This document shows positions 46,838-60,155 of a DNA stretch of 64,000 bases, one piece after another. The DNA comes from Xiphydria camelus. Taxonomy: Eukaryota; Arthropoda; Insecta; Hymenoptera; Xiphydriidae. The first letter of the stretch is position 1, and each line of letters opens with the position of its first letter. Where the stretch lies: NCBI GenBank assembly GCA_963678675.1, contig OY783195.1, positions 10,173,277 to 10,237,276 of the forward strand. The letters are read 5' to 3'. Both the position numbers and the translations under genes were made by a program. The notes below the pieces were generated by a model. That model was not told the DNA's origin and did no database searches. It saw nothing but the letters and a program-made list of their open reading frames with translations.

Positions 46838-49800
46838 ACTCTCCAATCTGATTAATCGTCTAGAGAGTGACTGCTTTTAAGTCTCTAGTTCACTAAAATT
46901 TAAAAGTTCAATATTAACAATAATAGCGATTTCAACTATATCGCGCTATATAGCATCATCACAATGAACTTTCCCCTGCATTATTATTATTAGTAACATT
47001 AATTATTGTAAATTAGGGGCAAAGTACATTACACTGATGTAGTATAGCTCGACTGAAAACGCTATAACTTTCAAATTTGAAATGCTCTTTCCAACGATTC
47101 TATTTAAATATTAAGTTTCATTGTCTGCGACGACTGAAGTTACTTCAGTTTCAGAATTTCTCATTTAAACGTACCTATAGTACGGTGGTAATGACCGCCT
47201 CAACCTCGTGACATAATTCATCTTAGTTGACTGCAAGTGAGACCATAATTTTTTAAGATACTTCATAGCGTGTGGCACGTGCTCAACTAACGCCTACATT
47301 AATGTACACGAGGCACTCCATCTAGAGCAATAATTTGTGAAGTAAACCTTAACGCAATAATATTATACAAGATAAAATGGACGTTTCAATCACTCCTATG
47401 GAAGCCATTTTATCTGATCAATCATAATATATCCACATGTTATGCATACATCTGAGGATACACTTATTTTAAATTATATGCTGCAGCATTGACGATGTAT
47501 AGTAGTTGAATTGCATTAAAATATAATCACGTAAATAACAAACGTAATAACTTATAAATGGAAAATTTTATAGTGTTATATTTATTGAAAATCTTTAGGT
47601 ACTCTCCACAAGAACGTGGAGCAATTTTTATATGAAAAAACTAGCTTAACCATTCTGTATTCACTGTTTTTATTTGAAAAATTTGAATGCTAACGCTTTT
47701 TGTTACGTGTTACGATAAATATACATTAATGCTTGACATCATAACTGCAATGTCATGCCCTATGATTAAAAATGTTATTCATTACTTTCTGAGAGTTTTT
47801 TATCTTATAAAGTTTAATAATTCGAACACTCGAAGAAGCTTAAACTCAAAACAAACATTTGATACATATTAAACGCTTCGATCTACTCAGAAAGGCTTCC
47901 ATTAAAAAAATTGATTATAAAAATGGAGTATTGGCAAAAGAATTTGGATTAAGCTTGAGTATAGGGAATTCAATAATGTTAATTTCTTAATAATGTATAG
48001 AAAAATGAAGAATTATATATAGAACGATAAATGTTCCATTCTATTAGACTATAACGAGACTGATAAATATAATAATTTCTCGTAAATGCCATCGAACTAT
48101 TAATTATGTTACCTTATTCTACATGCATTATAAATTAGTCAAAACTGGCCACCTACCAACAATTGAAGAGGCAAGTGAATGAAGGGGTTATGTAACATTG
48201 AAGAAAAAATTAGATCACTCAAGTGGATGAAAATTTTATATCCGAATGTAACTTCTGGTAAATCTTAGACAGCTCTAATTCCATTTAAAACCCAGATATT
48301 ACATGGAGTATGTTTAGTATGCTATATGTCTACTGAATGGAAGATGGCCTACAAACTCAAATATCTCAAAACCAACTTTTTGTTACACAGCCCCTTCATC
48401 CCCTTTCCTCTTCAATTATGACCGTCAATTGAACTTCAGTCGATTGATTGCCATTCACATTTGACTCTTCCTTCATTTGTGAATCAACGTAGGTATTACT
48501 AATCAATTTATTGAAGTTCAACTCGAGATCAAAGCGTTTAACAGGATTAAATGTCTAGAACGAAATTGATTGATGAATTTATCCCTGAAGGAAATTGCAT
48601 CGCCGTATGTCGTTAAGAAATTATCCTCGCGTTATATAAAATTATAAAGTAATCAGAAGCCTATATTCTTGACATAAAGAACATAAATAATTTTCAAATT
48701 CTCGTCAAATTGCCTTCTAAGATATTATTTTTAAAAGAAGGAGATTGAAAACATTCGAAAAATAATGTACATAAATAATTCGAATTTTTAAACCGTTAGA
48801 CATTAAACCTGAAGAGTATAACACTCTTTTTTCAAAACTATTTCACATGTAGGTAATATAATTAAGCGGGGCACAGAGATATTATTTGTAGTTCTCTTTG
48901 CAAATTCTACTGCAATAAATAGAAAGTACTTATATTAGAAAGAGACTTACTTATAATATAAAGTACGTACTTATTAATATTCTTTATAATATTATACTTA
49001 CCCGTATTTTCATAGAAAGTATGGACAAAATCTCATTAACCTATGTCTATAAGAGAGAGACTGTATCTACTTTTCAGAAGACTTTCTAGTATTATACGAG
49101 TGTAGTAAAAATGCACATTCCAGTAGTAACTTTTGCTTTTTATCTATTATTGACTTAGAAAAGTTTGGCAAAAAGATCGAGTACGTATTACATTCCATCC
49201 AAATTTCGATTTTTATATTAATAAAACAATTACCGGATGCAACCCATTTCGAAAAATTCGGTTACTTTCTGGAACAACAGAAATTATTGTAATAGCATCA
49301 CTAATGAATGAATGAATGAATACCTAATATACCTAATTAATAATGGCGCTGTAGTTAACCATTTGTAAGGTCTAATTTTCGAAAGTCGCAAATAAAATAG
49401 CGGAATGATCTCATTCAAATTATGCTATTACAGTAACACAAGTGTAATTTGAATCTACCCAAACTTCAAGGCTCTTCAATGAAACATAAATATACAAAAT
49501 TGCAATGGTCAAGAAGTTCAAGTGTAGGACTTAACCGGTTTAGCTCACCAACGTCTTCAAATAAAATGAATGACGGCAATTTGAATTAGTATATTACAAT
49601 GTACGCGTCCCTGCTATCCAAATAACAAATGTAACGAAAGGAAACCAGAAAAAACTTATTCAGATAGTTTACACGCGAATTGTTAAGAGTTTTACAATAT
49701 ATATTATTATATAACTACTTTTTTATGAAAGTATAATAAAATTGTAAGAAATTCTCAATGCAATAAAGGTAGAGAAATTTATTGTCATTATTTCCGAACT

Positions 49801-49969
49801 TAATGGGAGAAATAAATATTACGGTCTTACACTAAATTGTATCAATATTGCCAACTTCCAACAATGCTAAAAGAGTGCCCTTAAGAACAGGCGTCTAATT
49901 TTAGAACACTGCTCACTATCAAGAGTTTCATGAAAATTATTATATATAACAGGTATCCCAGAATACATA
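46838..49969. other. About 3.1 kb without recognisable genes
   Basis: AT-rich sequence. The only structure noted is an imperfect inverted repeat at about 48158-48425 (caattgaagaggcaagtgaa paired with ttcatcccctttcctcttca). A tandem gaatgaatgaat occurs near 49309. Confidence 0.5.
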
Positions 49970-50417
49970 CAGAGTGTTCCACTCAAGAAAGTCTCTTGTT
50001 TATTTCATTTATTTGTCATTTCATGAAGAAGTCTTAAGTGAAAGTTGTTTAGCATCGAGGAATGCATACGATGCATGAAACACATTTTTGAGAACATGTG
50101 TTGTTTACGAGATATGAAAGTCACCTCAATTTTTCCATATGAAACTTAATATTTTTATTCTCATAAAAGTTATAGAATTTGTTCGAGTCTAATAAGAAAT
50201 GTACAATTTTTATGAGAATAAAAATATTAAGTTCCGTATGAAAAAAATAGAGGTGCCTTTCACATCTCGTAAACAACACGTTATCAAAAATTCGATAGAA
50301 TTATAGATATATCATACGTACTTCTCGACACTAAACAACTTTTATTTGAAAGACTTGTTTGTGAAATGATAAATAATATGAATAAACAGGATGATTATCT
50401 TAAGTAGAACACCCTGC
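49970..50417. repeat. Foldback element, about 450 bp
   Basis: The ends atacagagtgttccact and agtagaacaccctgcat are imperfect inverted copies. Much of the interior also pairs, for example acttaatatttttattctca with its complement near 50220. Non-coding. Confidence 0.7.
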
Positions 50418-50519
50418 ATATATACTGGGGTATAATTTTACTCGAAAATTTTTCAAAGCAATCGGGGTTGGCCCAGAGAGACACCCCTATCGCCAGAAAA
50501 CCCACCCCACTCCAGCACT

Positions 50520-50712
50520 ATATCGTCGGCTTACTATCAAAACCTCCTAAGTCTGGTTTTTGAGACATTGAGGTTTTTCGACTATTTATATTCTTGAAAA
50601 GCTGACACATTTAACCAGCTTATATGTCAGTTTTTTAAGAATATGAATAGTCGAAAAACCCCAATGTCTCAAAAACCAGACTTAAGAGGTTTTGCTAGTA
50701 AGCCGACGATAT
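50520..50712. repeat. ATCGTCGGCTTACT-family MITE, copy 2
   Basis: tatcgtcggcttactatcaa at the left and its complement at the right. Almost the whole 193 bp folds back, including tgagacattgaggtttttcg. The terminal block is shared with the 85-bp palindrome at 30607-30691. Confidence 0.8.
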
Positions 50713-50874
50713 GAAGGGTTTCTTTCAGAAACAACATTTGTCACAAACGCCAATCCATGTAGTATTGGTAATAATGCCTACTCTTTCGTTGTATCTAGCC
50801 GTGTAGTAGTGCCTACTCTTTCATTATAATATAATGAAAGACAAATGTTGTTTTTGGAAGAAACCCTTCATAAT
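50713..50874. repeat. Foldback element directly abutting the previous MITE
   Basis: gaagggtttctttcagaaac plus aacatttgtc at the left is mirrored at the right (gacaaatgttgtttttggaagaaacccttc). Inside is a duplicated gcctactctttc. Its left end joins the preceding MITE with almost no spacer. Confidence 0.7.
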
Positions 50875-52192
50875 ATGTTCTCAGACTTCTGGTGTGTACA
50901 GTGATATAACGCTGATACACTTGTTATAGAACATTTTACACCGACTGAATGTAGACGAGTTATCGAAATTGAACCACCTAAGTTCACCCCTACCTATAAA
51001 ATTTTACTACGATAGCTAGGGGCCTACTCAAGTGGTCCAATTTAGGTAACTCTCCCATACTTATACCTCAATTAATTCCCCCTCATTTTTAATTCACGGT
51101 GGACTTGTCGATGAAAAGATTGAAATGATGTTTCTTAATAAAGCTGCACATTTCAATCGTACGTAGAACCCCAACAATTAACAACGGATGGATTTGTCCA
51201 AAACAAATCCAAAAAAAAACTTGGACTTCGGAGCAGTTAGTTTCGTCGTCATCGCTTCGGTTCGAATGCGCTATCTAATAGCGTCCAACGGTTGAAAATA
51301 ACGCGTGCAGCCATTTTCCACTCAGACTCATTGCCTCTCGAACCACGTGGCACGAGACACTCGGAGAGGCGCCACGCGCGCATAAATAAGCCTTTATCGC
51401 CATTGGAAAATAATAAGTAAGCGGGAGTGCACGCAGAGCATGCAATAAAATGATTATCTGAACGCTATACGAACTTGTATGAGAATAGGGTGCGGGGGTA
51501 TCGTCCAGGTCACAGCATCTCGAAAGTCAGGCAGCGCGAGAAAGACGCTTCGCGTTGCCAGATAAACGTTATTACCTAATTCATTTGGTACTTATCTCGT
51601 ATCGCTTTGGTTCCTCCTAAATCATCGCGGTTAAAGATACCTAATCAATGCGAGATGGGAACCTTGCATGTACTCTCGAAATTACAGCGTGGAAAAAACG
51701 TACGAGATCTAAAATTAACGAACGTTCGAGTGAGAGACAAATGACTGAAACGAAGAACCCGCTGTGTTTACTAGTAACGGTTATTATAATGTTATCGGTA
51801 GAATTTTTGCGCGGTTAATGCAAAAATTATACGGTGTGTTTAAAATATTATATATAAACGAGTAAAGAAACAGGATCGGGGGTTAACGGCAGCCGGGGAC
51901 AGTGATAAAAGGCGAAGCCAGTGGCTCAACGTAGTAGCCGCTAATTCCTCATTTCCTCATTAAATCCTTGACACGTATTATGGCCTACCAGGCCCCTCCG
52001 CTCGACGCGTCGTAGACCGTAGATCATCTTCGCGGTAGAGGTATGTTCCTGCGTATACCTCGTTTCAGTTATTAGGCCACGTTATCAAAATCTCGCTGAC
52101 TTTGTCGAAACTCGAGTTGAACTTTGACAGGTCTATTAGTAGAGAAGATTGCTGGTATAGCTACAGATTGATCGACGTTAAATTAATACTGG
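50875..52192. other. GC-richer interval, no gene called
   Basis: The region around 51240-51540 and 51880-52050 is richer in GC and CpG than the surrounding sequence, with blocks such as gaggcgccacgcgcgcataa. It could be a promoter or 5' untranslated exon of an unseen gene. I see no conserved coding frame and make no gene call. Confidence 0.3.
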
Positions 52193-52458
52193 ACATATCG
52201 ACGCCCGCAAATAAGAACATTGTATCTCAATAATGACAGTTTCTCAGAAAGTAGGTTTAAAGTCGTGTAGGTTTTATCAAATTTCCATATTTATTAGACA
52301 CGATTAAACTACTTTTTTTAAAATTCACATATTTGCAAAAATAATGTAGAAATCATGGTTTTAATTCAGATGAGAATTTCTTATATTGAAAAGTAATGTT
52401 AACTCATTTTAACCAAAAATTGAGATACGATGTTCTTATTTGCGAGCGTCGATATGCA
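52193..52458. repeat. Foldback repeat, short arms
   Basis: The left arm acatatcgacgcccgcaaat with aagaacattgtatctcaa is mirrored by ttgagatacgatgttcttat and ttgcgagcgtcgatatg. Non-coding. Confidence 0.65.
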
Positions 52459-52539
52459 GGTGTTAACTGTTGTATATCGTCTCGTATCGAAATATGTATA
52501 TCTTTGGATTAACAGCGATGGAAAAGGATTTTGATTGGT

Positions 52540-53000
52540 GTTCACAAATGTCGTAAGATAGGGCTATACATATTTCGCGCTTATGGTACCAACAAGGAAG
52601 GTCACTTTGATGTACCTCTCGAACCTGGATTAGTTTTTAGATACATTTCAGAGAACAGCAAAATAAAATTGCTTATATGCAAAAAATTGACAGCCCATAA
52701 GCAATTTTTTGTTTAAAAAATAGTGAAATGGATCACAAGATTTGAGTATTTAACAAAATTCAAAAACTAATTGCATTATTCGATAGACTGTCAGAAAAAG
52801 AACTGTATCGCCCATTGAAAGTTTTTTCTATCGTTCATTGTTTAAAAGTTATACGCAAAAGAAACTGAAAATTTTATGATTTTCGAGGGCTATACAAATT
52901 TCTCCCCTTAAAGCAGTAATCCTCTCTAAAAATTTCAAACAATCGAATTTGAGCTTCCTTGAATGTACTATACTGCAAACCTTCCGAAATAGGTACGCCT
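52540..53000. repeat. Copy of a dispersed repeat also present near 60.66-61.02 kb
   Basis: ctcgaacctggattagtttt and the gaaactgaaaattttatgat/ttcaaaaactaattgcatta blocks recur, in part inverted, at about 60690-60960. It is an unclassified, diverged dispersed repeat. Confidence 0.5.
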
Positions 53001-53001
53001 G

Positions 53002-53120
53002 TTTCTTCAATGTTGTTTACATATCTATTGGTGCTTTAGAAACATTTATAAGTTTTTTTTCTACAAAACTTATAAATTTTTCCAAAGCACCAATAGATAT
53101 GTAAACCACATTGAAGAAAG
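53002..53120. repeat. Palindromic element, about 50-bp arms
   Basis: ctattggtgctttagaaaca and its inverse around a small central loop near 53062. The outer parts tttcttcaatgttgtttaca also pair. Non-coding. Confidence 0.7.
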
Positions 53121-55170
53121 AAAACATGAATGACTTGTTATTTGTTCCGACCTAAATATCACCTCCAAAATAGCACTCTAAAGAAAAATACTGCTTTAAA
53201 TATATTTATAGGCAACTTGTTTTTTTGACGTATACAATTTCATTTTAATATCCTCTAAAACAAACAGATCCAGATCCCACGGATACACTAGAAGATAACC
53301 TTCCTTCTAAAACTCCTTTAAGAACAAATAGCTCCATTTCGTAATGTTATACTAGAGTGTTATTCCATACGCGTGATCGAATAACTATTGACGTCATAAT
53401 GCATGTTTTCTTGTATTTCAAAAAAAAATCCGATTAGATACAGCAGCAATAATTCCGGCTACTTCAGCATCACGTTCTGGTTGTCGTCCCGTTGCAGTCA
53501 GAAGTATGTATTATTACATCCCCTAAATATTTTGTTTCCATTAGGTAGGAGTAAGAAGACCGGGGAAGGGTCGTAACTGGTTCCTATCTCGTTCTTTCAA
53601 GAAGCTCTCACGAGTCGATTCCTACTACATACTGTTGACTGCATCGTCCCCTTGAATTCATATATAAACAGCAAAAGTTCTTTATGCCTGTAACATTTAT
53701 TTTCCACGTCGGGTGACCTAAGCATCTTCCGACATGGTCGGTATTCGAGCAGAACCACTTGTATCGCAGTCGGTGGTCCGTCTTCTCCAAGTAGGTAGCT
53801 GACTGACGTAAAATAAGCCACGTGTGCCGAGCTACTTATATCTGTACTGACAGATATAGATACTAAGGTATCTCTCTAATTCGCATTGGTGGAAAAATAA
53901 ATCATTGGACTTATCTACATCTACTACGATCGTGGTAAAAAAATATAACTATTTTTTCTCTTATAGAGATCACCGAGACATTTTGCAGTTTAGACTTTGC
54001 ATATTAGTATGGAGTTTACCGTCAAATAAAGAAGCTCGATGGAATTTCACTCCTAATGAATACATTTGCACGTCGCTTCCGATTCGTAAATACAGTAAAA
54101 TTCTTTACTAAAATTTTACAATGAAGACGGAAAAACGTGTACCTACACACTGACAATGAGAAAAAAAAACATAATTGTTTCATTTAAAATGCTGTTAAAA
54201 TTGCTCTGAGGAAAGACAAAGTTGTTCATAATTTTTAAGCTAGGACGTAATAAAATCGAAAGAGAAAGTAAAATTGTTCTTTAAAAGGAATTGTACAGAT
54301 AAATAGAAAAGTGTACCTAAATATTTGCTGCCCCTTTGCTTTATTTGTTTCAAAAATGCATCGTGTAATAAAGGCAAAAAACAGCTGACGTCGAATAGGC
54401 GGAATATTTTTCTCCCAATAACGATGAATAAAATATAATATTATCCATCGAACAAAAGTGTAAACGTTAATATCACAAGTGCCGTGCGTATTTCGACACA
54501 GATGTCTACAGTTTCGTCGATTATTACACTCTTCTCGTTGTACAGTATAAACGCATCCCAAATTGGAAACAATTAGATTGTCCGCGTTGCACGCGCGAAT
54601 CTCCGAGCGAGAATTGCACGAACCGCTTCGAAGCACGAAGCGTGAAATGATCACGCGGATGGTCGTTATATTTGAAACGAGGCTTGCGCATTATAGCGCG
54701 CGGCATTCGGGGATTTCAATGTATGCACTCTTGTTGTCGCGTTTATGCTTCGCTCTTCGCGCAATTAACACGCGTAAATTTTCACATGCAGCTCGCAATA
54801 AGCAACGTGAAATACAAGTCGGGTGACGTTTCTTCCGTACCATAATTGAACGGCCCGTTTCCTACATCACGGAGACACGCGTTGCTGAATATCCTTCCGG
54901 TACTTATTGTTAGAATCGTATCGACATGGATGCAGGTAAATGTGACTTCTCATACTACCTGAGATTTTGTATATTTTGAGTAAATATTATCTTTTCTTAT
55001 CATTATTTAAGTAGGATAGAATGGAAGAAATATTTAGAGTTTGAAAACGGTGGAAATAACGGAAATTTGCAAAAGAATTAAATACGAATTAAGTCTATTA
55101 CTTTTAAGCTTATTCATAATAAAATGCTATCAATCAAAGCTTCCAAATAACCACAGTAAAATTTATGTCA
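53121..55170. other. About 2 kb without a supported gene; GC-rich island at 54.56-54.84 kb
   Basis: The interval 54560-54840 is richer in GC and CpG. A minus-strand frame here contains CNNRRNCRHLCRNTHGTC, a cysteine-rich block with a C-x3-C pair, but splice signals are weak. I list it as a candidate only, and see no feature in the rest. Confidence 0.3.
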
Positions 55171-55808
55171 CATTCTGAGAAAAAAAGGATTACAGTATAG
55201 GTAGTAGATTAGTATTAGGTTAGTTATAGTAGCGGTATAATAGATTTGACTAAATTAGCGGTCACGGGCGGGAGAACGGAGATTTAGTTACTCGCAGGGA
55301 AAAAAGAATTTTGTATAAACAACTCAATAAATGGAGTAATAATTAGTGATATTTCACATAGCAGAAGTTGTCCTCGGCAGCGACATAACGCAGAGTACCG
55401 TTGTATAATACATTTTAAGAATACCTATCTTTCATTGCAAGTACTATTCGTACAACTCAACGTAGCACTCTTATATTGTTGTATATAATACATTAATGGT
55501 ATTGGCTGTGGAACAATCTTGAATGTTGCTATGTTAACGGGTATCTCTTATAATGTACAACGGTACTTTGTGCTATTGTCGCTCCTAAGGACAACATCTA
55601 CTATATGAAATATCACTTTGTACAAAATTCTTTTTTTTCGCATGAACTATCGTAATAATTTGCTAGACTTGATTACAGCTTGTTTTCGTCAAACAATTTT
55701 TAATCATTACAACAAAATTATTTAATTCAGGTAACTAAATCCGCTCTCTTCCGTCCGTGACCGCCAATTTAGTCAACTCTAGATAATATTTTTTTCTCTC
55801 TGTGTAGC
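55171..55808. mobile_element. Inverted-repeat element, about 640 bp
   Basis: The ends cattctgagaaaaaaagg and tatttttttctctctgtg are imperfectly inverted. Inner blocks gcggtcacgggcgggagaac/gttactaaatccg-type and attttgtacaaa-type also pair. The CA..GAGAAAAAAA terminus resembles that of the 13.7-17.1 kb element, so they may share a superfamily. Confidence 0.5.
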
Positions 55809-57188
55809 AACTGTAATATCAGTACTTATATGCGTGATTATATAATTGATTGCAATGTCAAGAGAAAGAAATACGGGATGTAGGTGAAATTGTGGGAAAA
55901 AAGTACATAATTAGTGACTCATTCTAGAAACCAATTAAACTTAAATAATTTAGAATATGCCTGAATAAAAAACTCAAGAGCTTTAGTTTCTTGTATATTT
56001 TTAATTGAATTTTTTCGATTTAGTTCACATATGCATGGTAATGGAATGTAGAGTTTGAATCTGTAACCTCTCCTGATCCCCTAATTTCGGCTATGGGACG
56101 AATTCAGAATTAATTTTCATAAATTTTTAGCTTGCAATAAGTATTAATTTAAAAAGTGAAAAGCACAATTAGTTTCTTCATTTTTGAATATTTACAAGAA
56201 TTTTCAAAAGAATGACGATGATAACTTGAAAACAAAAAAATATTTACTGTAAAAATAAAGACTCTGAAGAAGTCCTAGGTACTTCCTCCCTGTGTTTTTC
56301 ATTGTCATCGCACTTAATTGAATTACGTGCATACTAACACGTACCTAGAGTATTTCGTTCATTCTTTCTCTTTACTCTATTTCTCTCTTTTCATTTTCCT
56401 CTTTAACCTAGATCTAAACAAAAGAACGTCTTGCCAATTTTTACCCGCGTAAATAAGAGAAATTCGAAAGCTCTACCTCGGGCCAACGACCGAAAATGAA
56501 ACCGCTGCTGCAACGGCGCTCGTCGACGAACGTCCGGTCGACAAATGTCGAACTTCCCGTTTTCCCGCCTTTTTTTGTCGGTAACTTCCGTAACGACTGA
56601 ATGCCCGCGGAGGATCGGGAGAGTCGCACGCCAATTTGGCGACATCCGTTAAAGGACGCACTTGTACGCGATCCAATTTAAAACACGAAGCCCCACGTGC
56701 ACCGCCCATTCTTTCATTCGTTCATCCATTCATTGCTTCTATAAATGATTTGTTTTTATTTGTATGCAGCGGTCATCTCATGTACTTTGCCAATGGGGAG
56801 CGACGATGGGGAGCGGAAATGCCCTCGTGGTAGGTATCTACTTCCACTGACCGACGTAGCATTCCTCTTTTCCGGGGCGGTTAAAAACGACTACCTAATA
56901 GATATTTTTCAATTGATTTCTTCTGTAAATTTATTGAACTTATTTGAAAGAATGCAGCCTAGGTAAAGTTTTCTTGAAGTTTTTTTTAATTATTGCGTAT
57001 TAACTTTTTGCTGCAATCGACGACTATACGTCATTTTTAAGAATTAGTAAGAAAGATTAAGTTCATGAAAAGTACTTATAAAATTATAAAATCGTAAATG
57101 GACGATAGTAAAGTCTCACGCTTGTTAATTAATGCAGCAAATCATTACGATAGATCGATATTATCTATTATTAGAAATTCTTTTTAAG
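55809..57188. other. No supported gene; GC-rich island at 56.46-56.85 kb
   Basis: Overlapping short frames exist on both strands of the GC-rich stretch, with no domain that I recognise. It could be an untranslated exon or promoter. A short tct-rich run lies near 56370. Confidence 0.3.
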
Positions 57189-57336
57189 ATACGAGCCCCG
57201 TCCCGCTTCAGTTGGCCCACTTACTAAAATAACAATTATTAAATGAATTGTAAAGTTACTGCTGCCTTATATTTTTTCTGCCAATAACCGGAAAAATTTT
57301 GCAACTGGGCCAACTGAAGCGGGATCGGGCTCGTAT
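57189..57336. repeat. MITE with about 30-bp arms
   Basis: tacgagccccgtcccgcttc agttggccc at the left and gggccaactgaagcgggatc gggctcgta at the right. Total 148 bp, with TA ends. Confidence 0.75.
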
Positions 57337-57878
57337 ATCAAAATTGTGAAGCGATAAAGGAATCATCGTATTCTACTTTACCGCAGTACTGGATTTAGAA
57401 TATGTGTATACGCAATCTTATTTTACTATGTATGAAAAAGCACCATCACAAAGGAAACGTAACGATTTCTTCCAATTTAATTCTGAAGCTCCGCAGTCTT
57501 TTAGAGTTGGAGAATAAATTTATCGAAGAAACAAAAATTCGTAGATGTACATTGAAAAATGCATATTCAATTAATAGTTATGCAATACTTGATAATGAAG
57601 TCATTTTTTTGCTTTGCTTTTTAATAATATCTTCAGGTATCCCATGCAGAAAAATGTTAGGAGTAGCCGTAACATTGGAATAGCCTTCCCTAAAATTAAA
57701 AAAGCAAGATGGCCCTAACGAGGCCTCAACAATATGTATGTACCAATAAGAATGCCCCATAAGGATCTGATAGGGCTATCTTATTAGGCCCTTAAAGAAA
57801 CATGTTTCCATCACCTCCGTAGGAAATATCTATGACACCCTAAACATACCCTTATAGGTATTGCCTATGTGTTAGTAA
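57337..57878. other. No feature seen
   Basis: AT-rich. One open frame (57402-57683) has no recognisable domain. Confidence 0.45.
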
Positions 57879-58111
57879 TACAGTATGTCCGAGAGTAAAG
57901 TATACAAAGGGACTCGTAGTTTTGTTGATTACCGTAGTACTTTTTTCAAGATTGAAATTGCGCATTCGCAATTTTTTGCGTACCATGACACATGCTGTCA
58001 AATATCTCACAAATATAATACATTAACAACAATAACGTCCATGTATGTACTACAGCAATCAAAATAAAACTACGGGTCATTTTATATACTTTGTTCTCGG
58101 ACATACTGTAT
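57879..58111. repeat. MITE, about 230 bp
   Basis: tacagtatgtccgagagtaa agtatacaaa at the left and tatatactttgttctcggac atactgta at the right are inverted. TA ends with a cagt-type start, as in Tc1/mariner-class MITEs. Confidence 0.75.
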
Positions 58112-58932
58112 ACGCTACGTCGAGTAATTTTATAATTTATTTCAAAAATAAATAATTACTCAAAAATTATGAAAAAATGTTCATAGCATGGTTTGAAAAT
58201 TGCAGTGTTCAAACATTTATATAAGTAGTTTAAATGCGGTTGAAAAATTTAATAATTTAACAGTATGAAGCTCTGTTTCAATAAAATACATGAAGAACAT
58301 CAAAACGTTTTCATATACCTAACAATAAGTCGAATTCATCAAGCCTAACTTAGGTACTAGGAGAATCAAGTGAAACGTTAGAGGGCTTTAATTTAAGATA
58401 TTTTGGTCGTGTTACAAAACCCCTAGTAGGGCAGGAAATGTCAACTCATTACAGCCCATCCGGTCAGACGCCAATCGGGTATCCTCTGACAGGGCTCTAA
58501 CAATTTCAGAAAAAACTGTAGTAGGCCCTAACATTTTTCTGCACAGATACGAATGAACGGAATGTTTTTTTTACTATAAAACAATCACTCAAATGATTTA
58601 ATATGTATATTAGTCTCATTACCTGCTCAATCTTGCATCGTACTCCGCATCCTACTTCCGAATTGACGTCATCCGTTCGATTCTGCAAAAGAAGAATATG
58701 AAAATATATTGAACTCTGCTCCCCCCTAATCATCATAGATATATCATATTTATCTATGTTTGATGCCTGTATACATACACTACTGCGTTCCTAAAATCGG
58801 ATGATATTTATTATGGTATTTAATATTATAGGTTGATCAAAAAGTTTTGCAACACTTTTGATTTTTCTTAGCCTTTCAGCTGCAGATGTTTTGATGATAT
58901 GGAATCTAAGAGCTCCTTAAGAGATGCGGATA
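58112..58932. other. No feature seen
   Basis: AT-rich. The phrase ttgatcaaaaagttttgcaac near 58833 resembles a mariner-type terminus, but no partner was found. Confidence 0.4.
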
Positions 58933-59319
58933 TACAGTCGGTACGATATTTGTTGAGCCAAAAAATTCCCAGAAACGATAAGGCGGTATTCTCGGAACGC
59001 AACGATCTGACGCTTTGCAAACAGTGGTGTACCTTCAAAGTTTCGGGAATTAAATTCCTTCCTTTTCTTTTTCGCCTCCATTGATTTCTTTTAATAAGAA
59101 ATTTAACTGAAAATTCACAGGACAATACACTCACAAAGAAATACGCTACGTACAAATCGACTGCAAAGCACGGTATGCAAATAATGCTAACTACAATCTG
59201 CTACGGTAAACGCTGCGCCGCCAATGTCTCCAACTCGGATGCCGAATGGGGATAATTCCAAGAAAGTGACGCAGTAGTCTTCTAGGAATTCTGGCCCAAC
59301 AAATATCGTACGGACTATA
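58933..59319. mobile_element. MITE family A, copy 2
   Basis: Same termini (tacagtcggtacgatatttg) and same interior as the copy at 6273-6654, for example cgctttgcaaacagtggtgt and tcgcctccattgatttcttt, with scattered substitutions and small indels. 387 bp. Its right end is joined directly to another MITE. Confidence 0.88.
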
Positions 59320-59621
59320 CAACATGTCAAATTAGCCAGGGAGTTTTGATGTGTAGCCTGCATCGTTCATTTCACTTTGGTTAGCTTTGACGCCAGCTAA
59401 TAGCGAGCCTACCTTTCACTTTGGCATAACTGTGCGGCTCGGATGATGGAAGTTCTTCGGTACTTCCCGGCCATACTCGATCGAGGCAGTTATGCATATA
59501 GGACGTCATGCCAAAGTGAAAAGTAGCGGCTTGCTATTGGCTGGCGTTAAAACCAGTCAGAGTAAAATGGACGATACAGATCACACACCAAAACTCCCTG
59601 GCTAATTTGACATGCTGTATA
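59318..59621. repeat. MITE abutting family A copy 2
   Basis: tatacaacatgtcaaattag ccagggagtttt at the left is mirrored at the right (aaaactccctggctaatttgacatgctgtata). Inner blocks such as tttcactttgg and gctggcgttaaaacc also pair with left-hand sequence. It probably inserted at the terminal TA of the neighbouring element. Confidence 0.8.
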
Positions 59622-59727
59622 GTAATAATACTAATGATTGAATTGTAGGTTGATGTTGTAACTCAATAAAAACAACAATTTTTAAGTGTAATTTATATTC
59701 CAAGACTTTGAACCTAATTCAAAATAC

Positions 59728-60155
59728 AACAGATCCTCGCATATTCCTATGTGTAAATACATACACCCCGGTTACGATATGCCTGTCACCGAAAATATAG
59801 TTTCAAATCTTATCAAACCCCGCCACCCTTACATAACGCAGTACATTAAAACATGGCTCAGACTTGCGCGCGCATAGTTCCACAGTGCAGACCCTCGCGT
59901 GAATTTCGCGAAGCAACAGAACCTCGGGCGCGTATAAAATTCCCCCAAAAAAGCCCGGCTATACTCTTTCATTCATATTTCCTGATGGTGAAAATCAAAG
60001 GTAAGTGCATATTTTTATTCGCGTTCGTGGCGGCGCATGTGCGTTGCTACGCCCCTAAAATTATATGGCATTTAATACGCAACAGGTGCTCGCATACCCT
60101 TATGTAAATATACCGGTCACGCTATGCCCGTCACCGAAAATATAATATACAAATT
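59728..60155. repeat. Direct repeat pair around a GC-rich spacer
   Basis: Two direct copies of about 75 bp at 59728-59810 and 60080-60155 share tcgcatattcctatgtgtaa-like and cgatatgcctgtcaccgaaa-like blocks. The 270-bp spacer is GC-richer. It could be a segmental duplication or part of an element. Confidence 0.55.
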
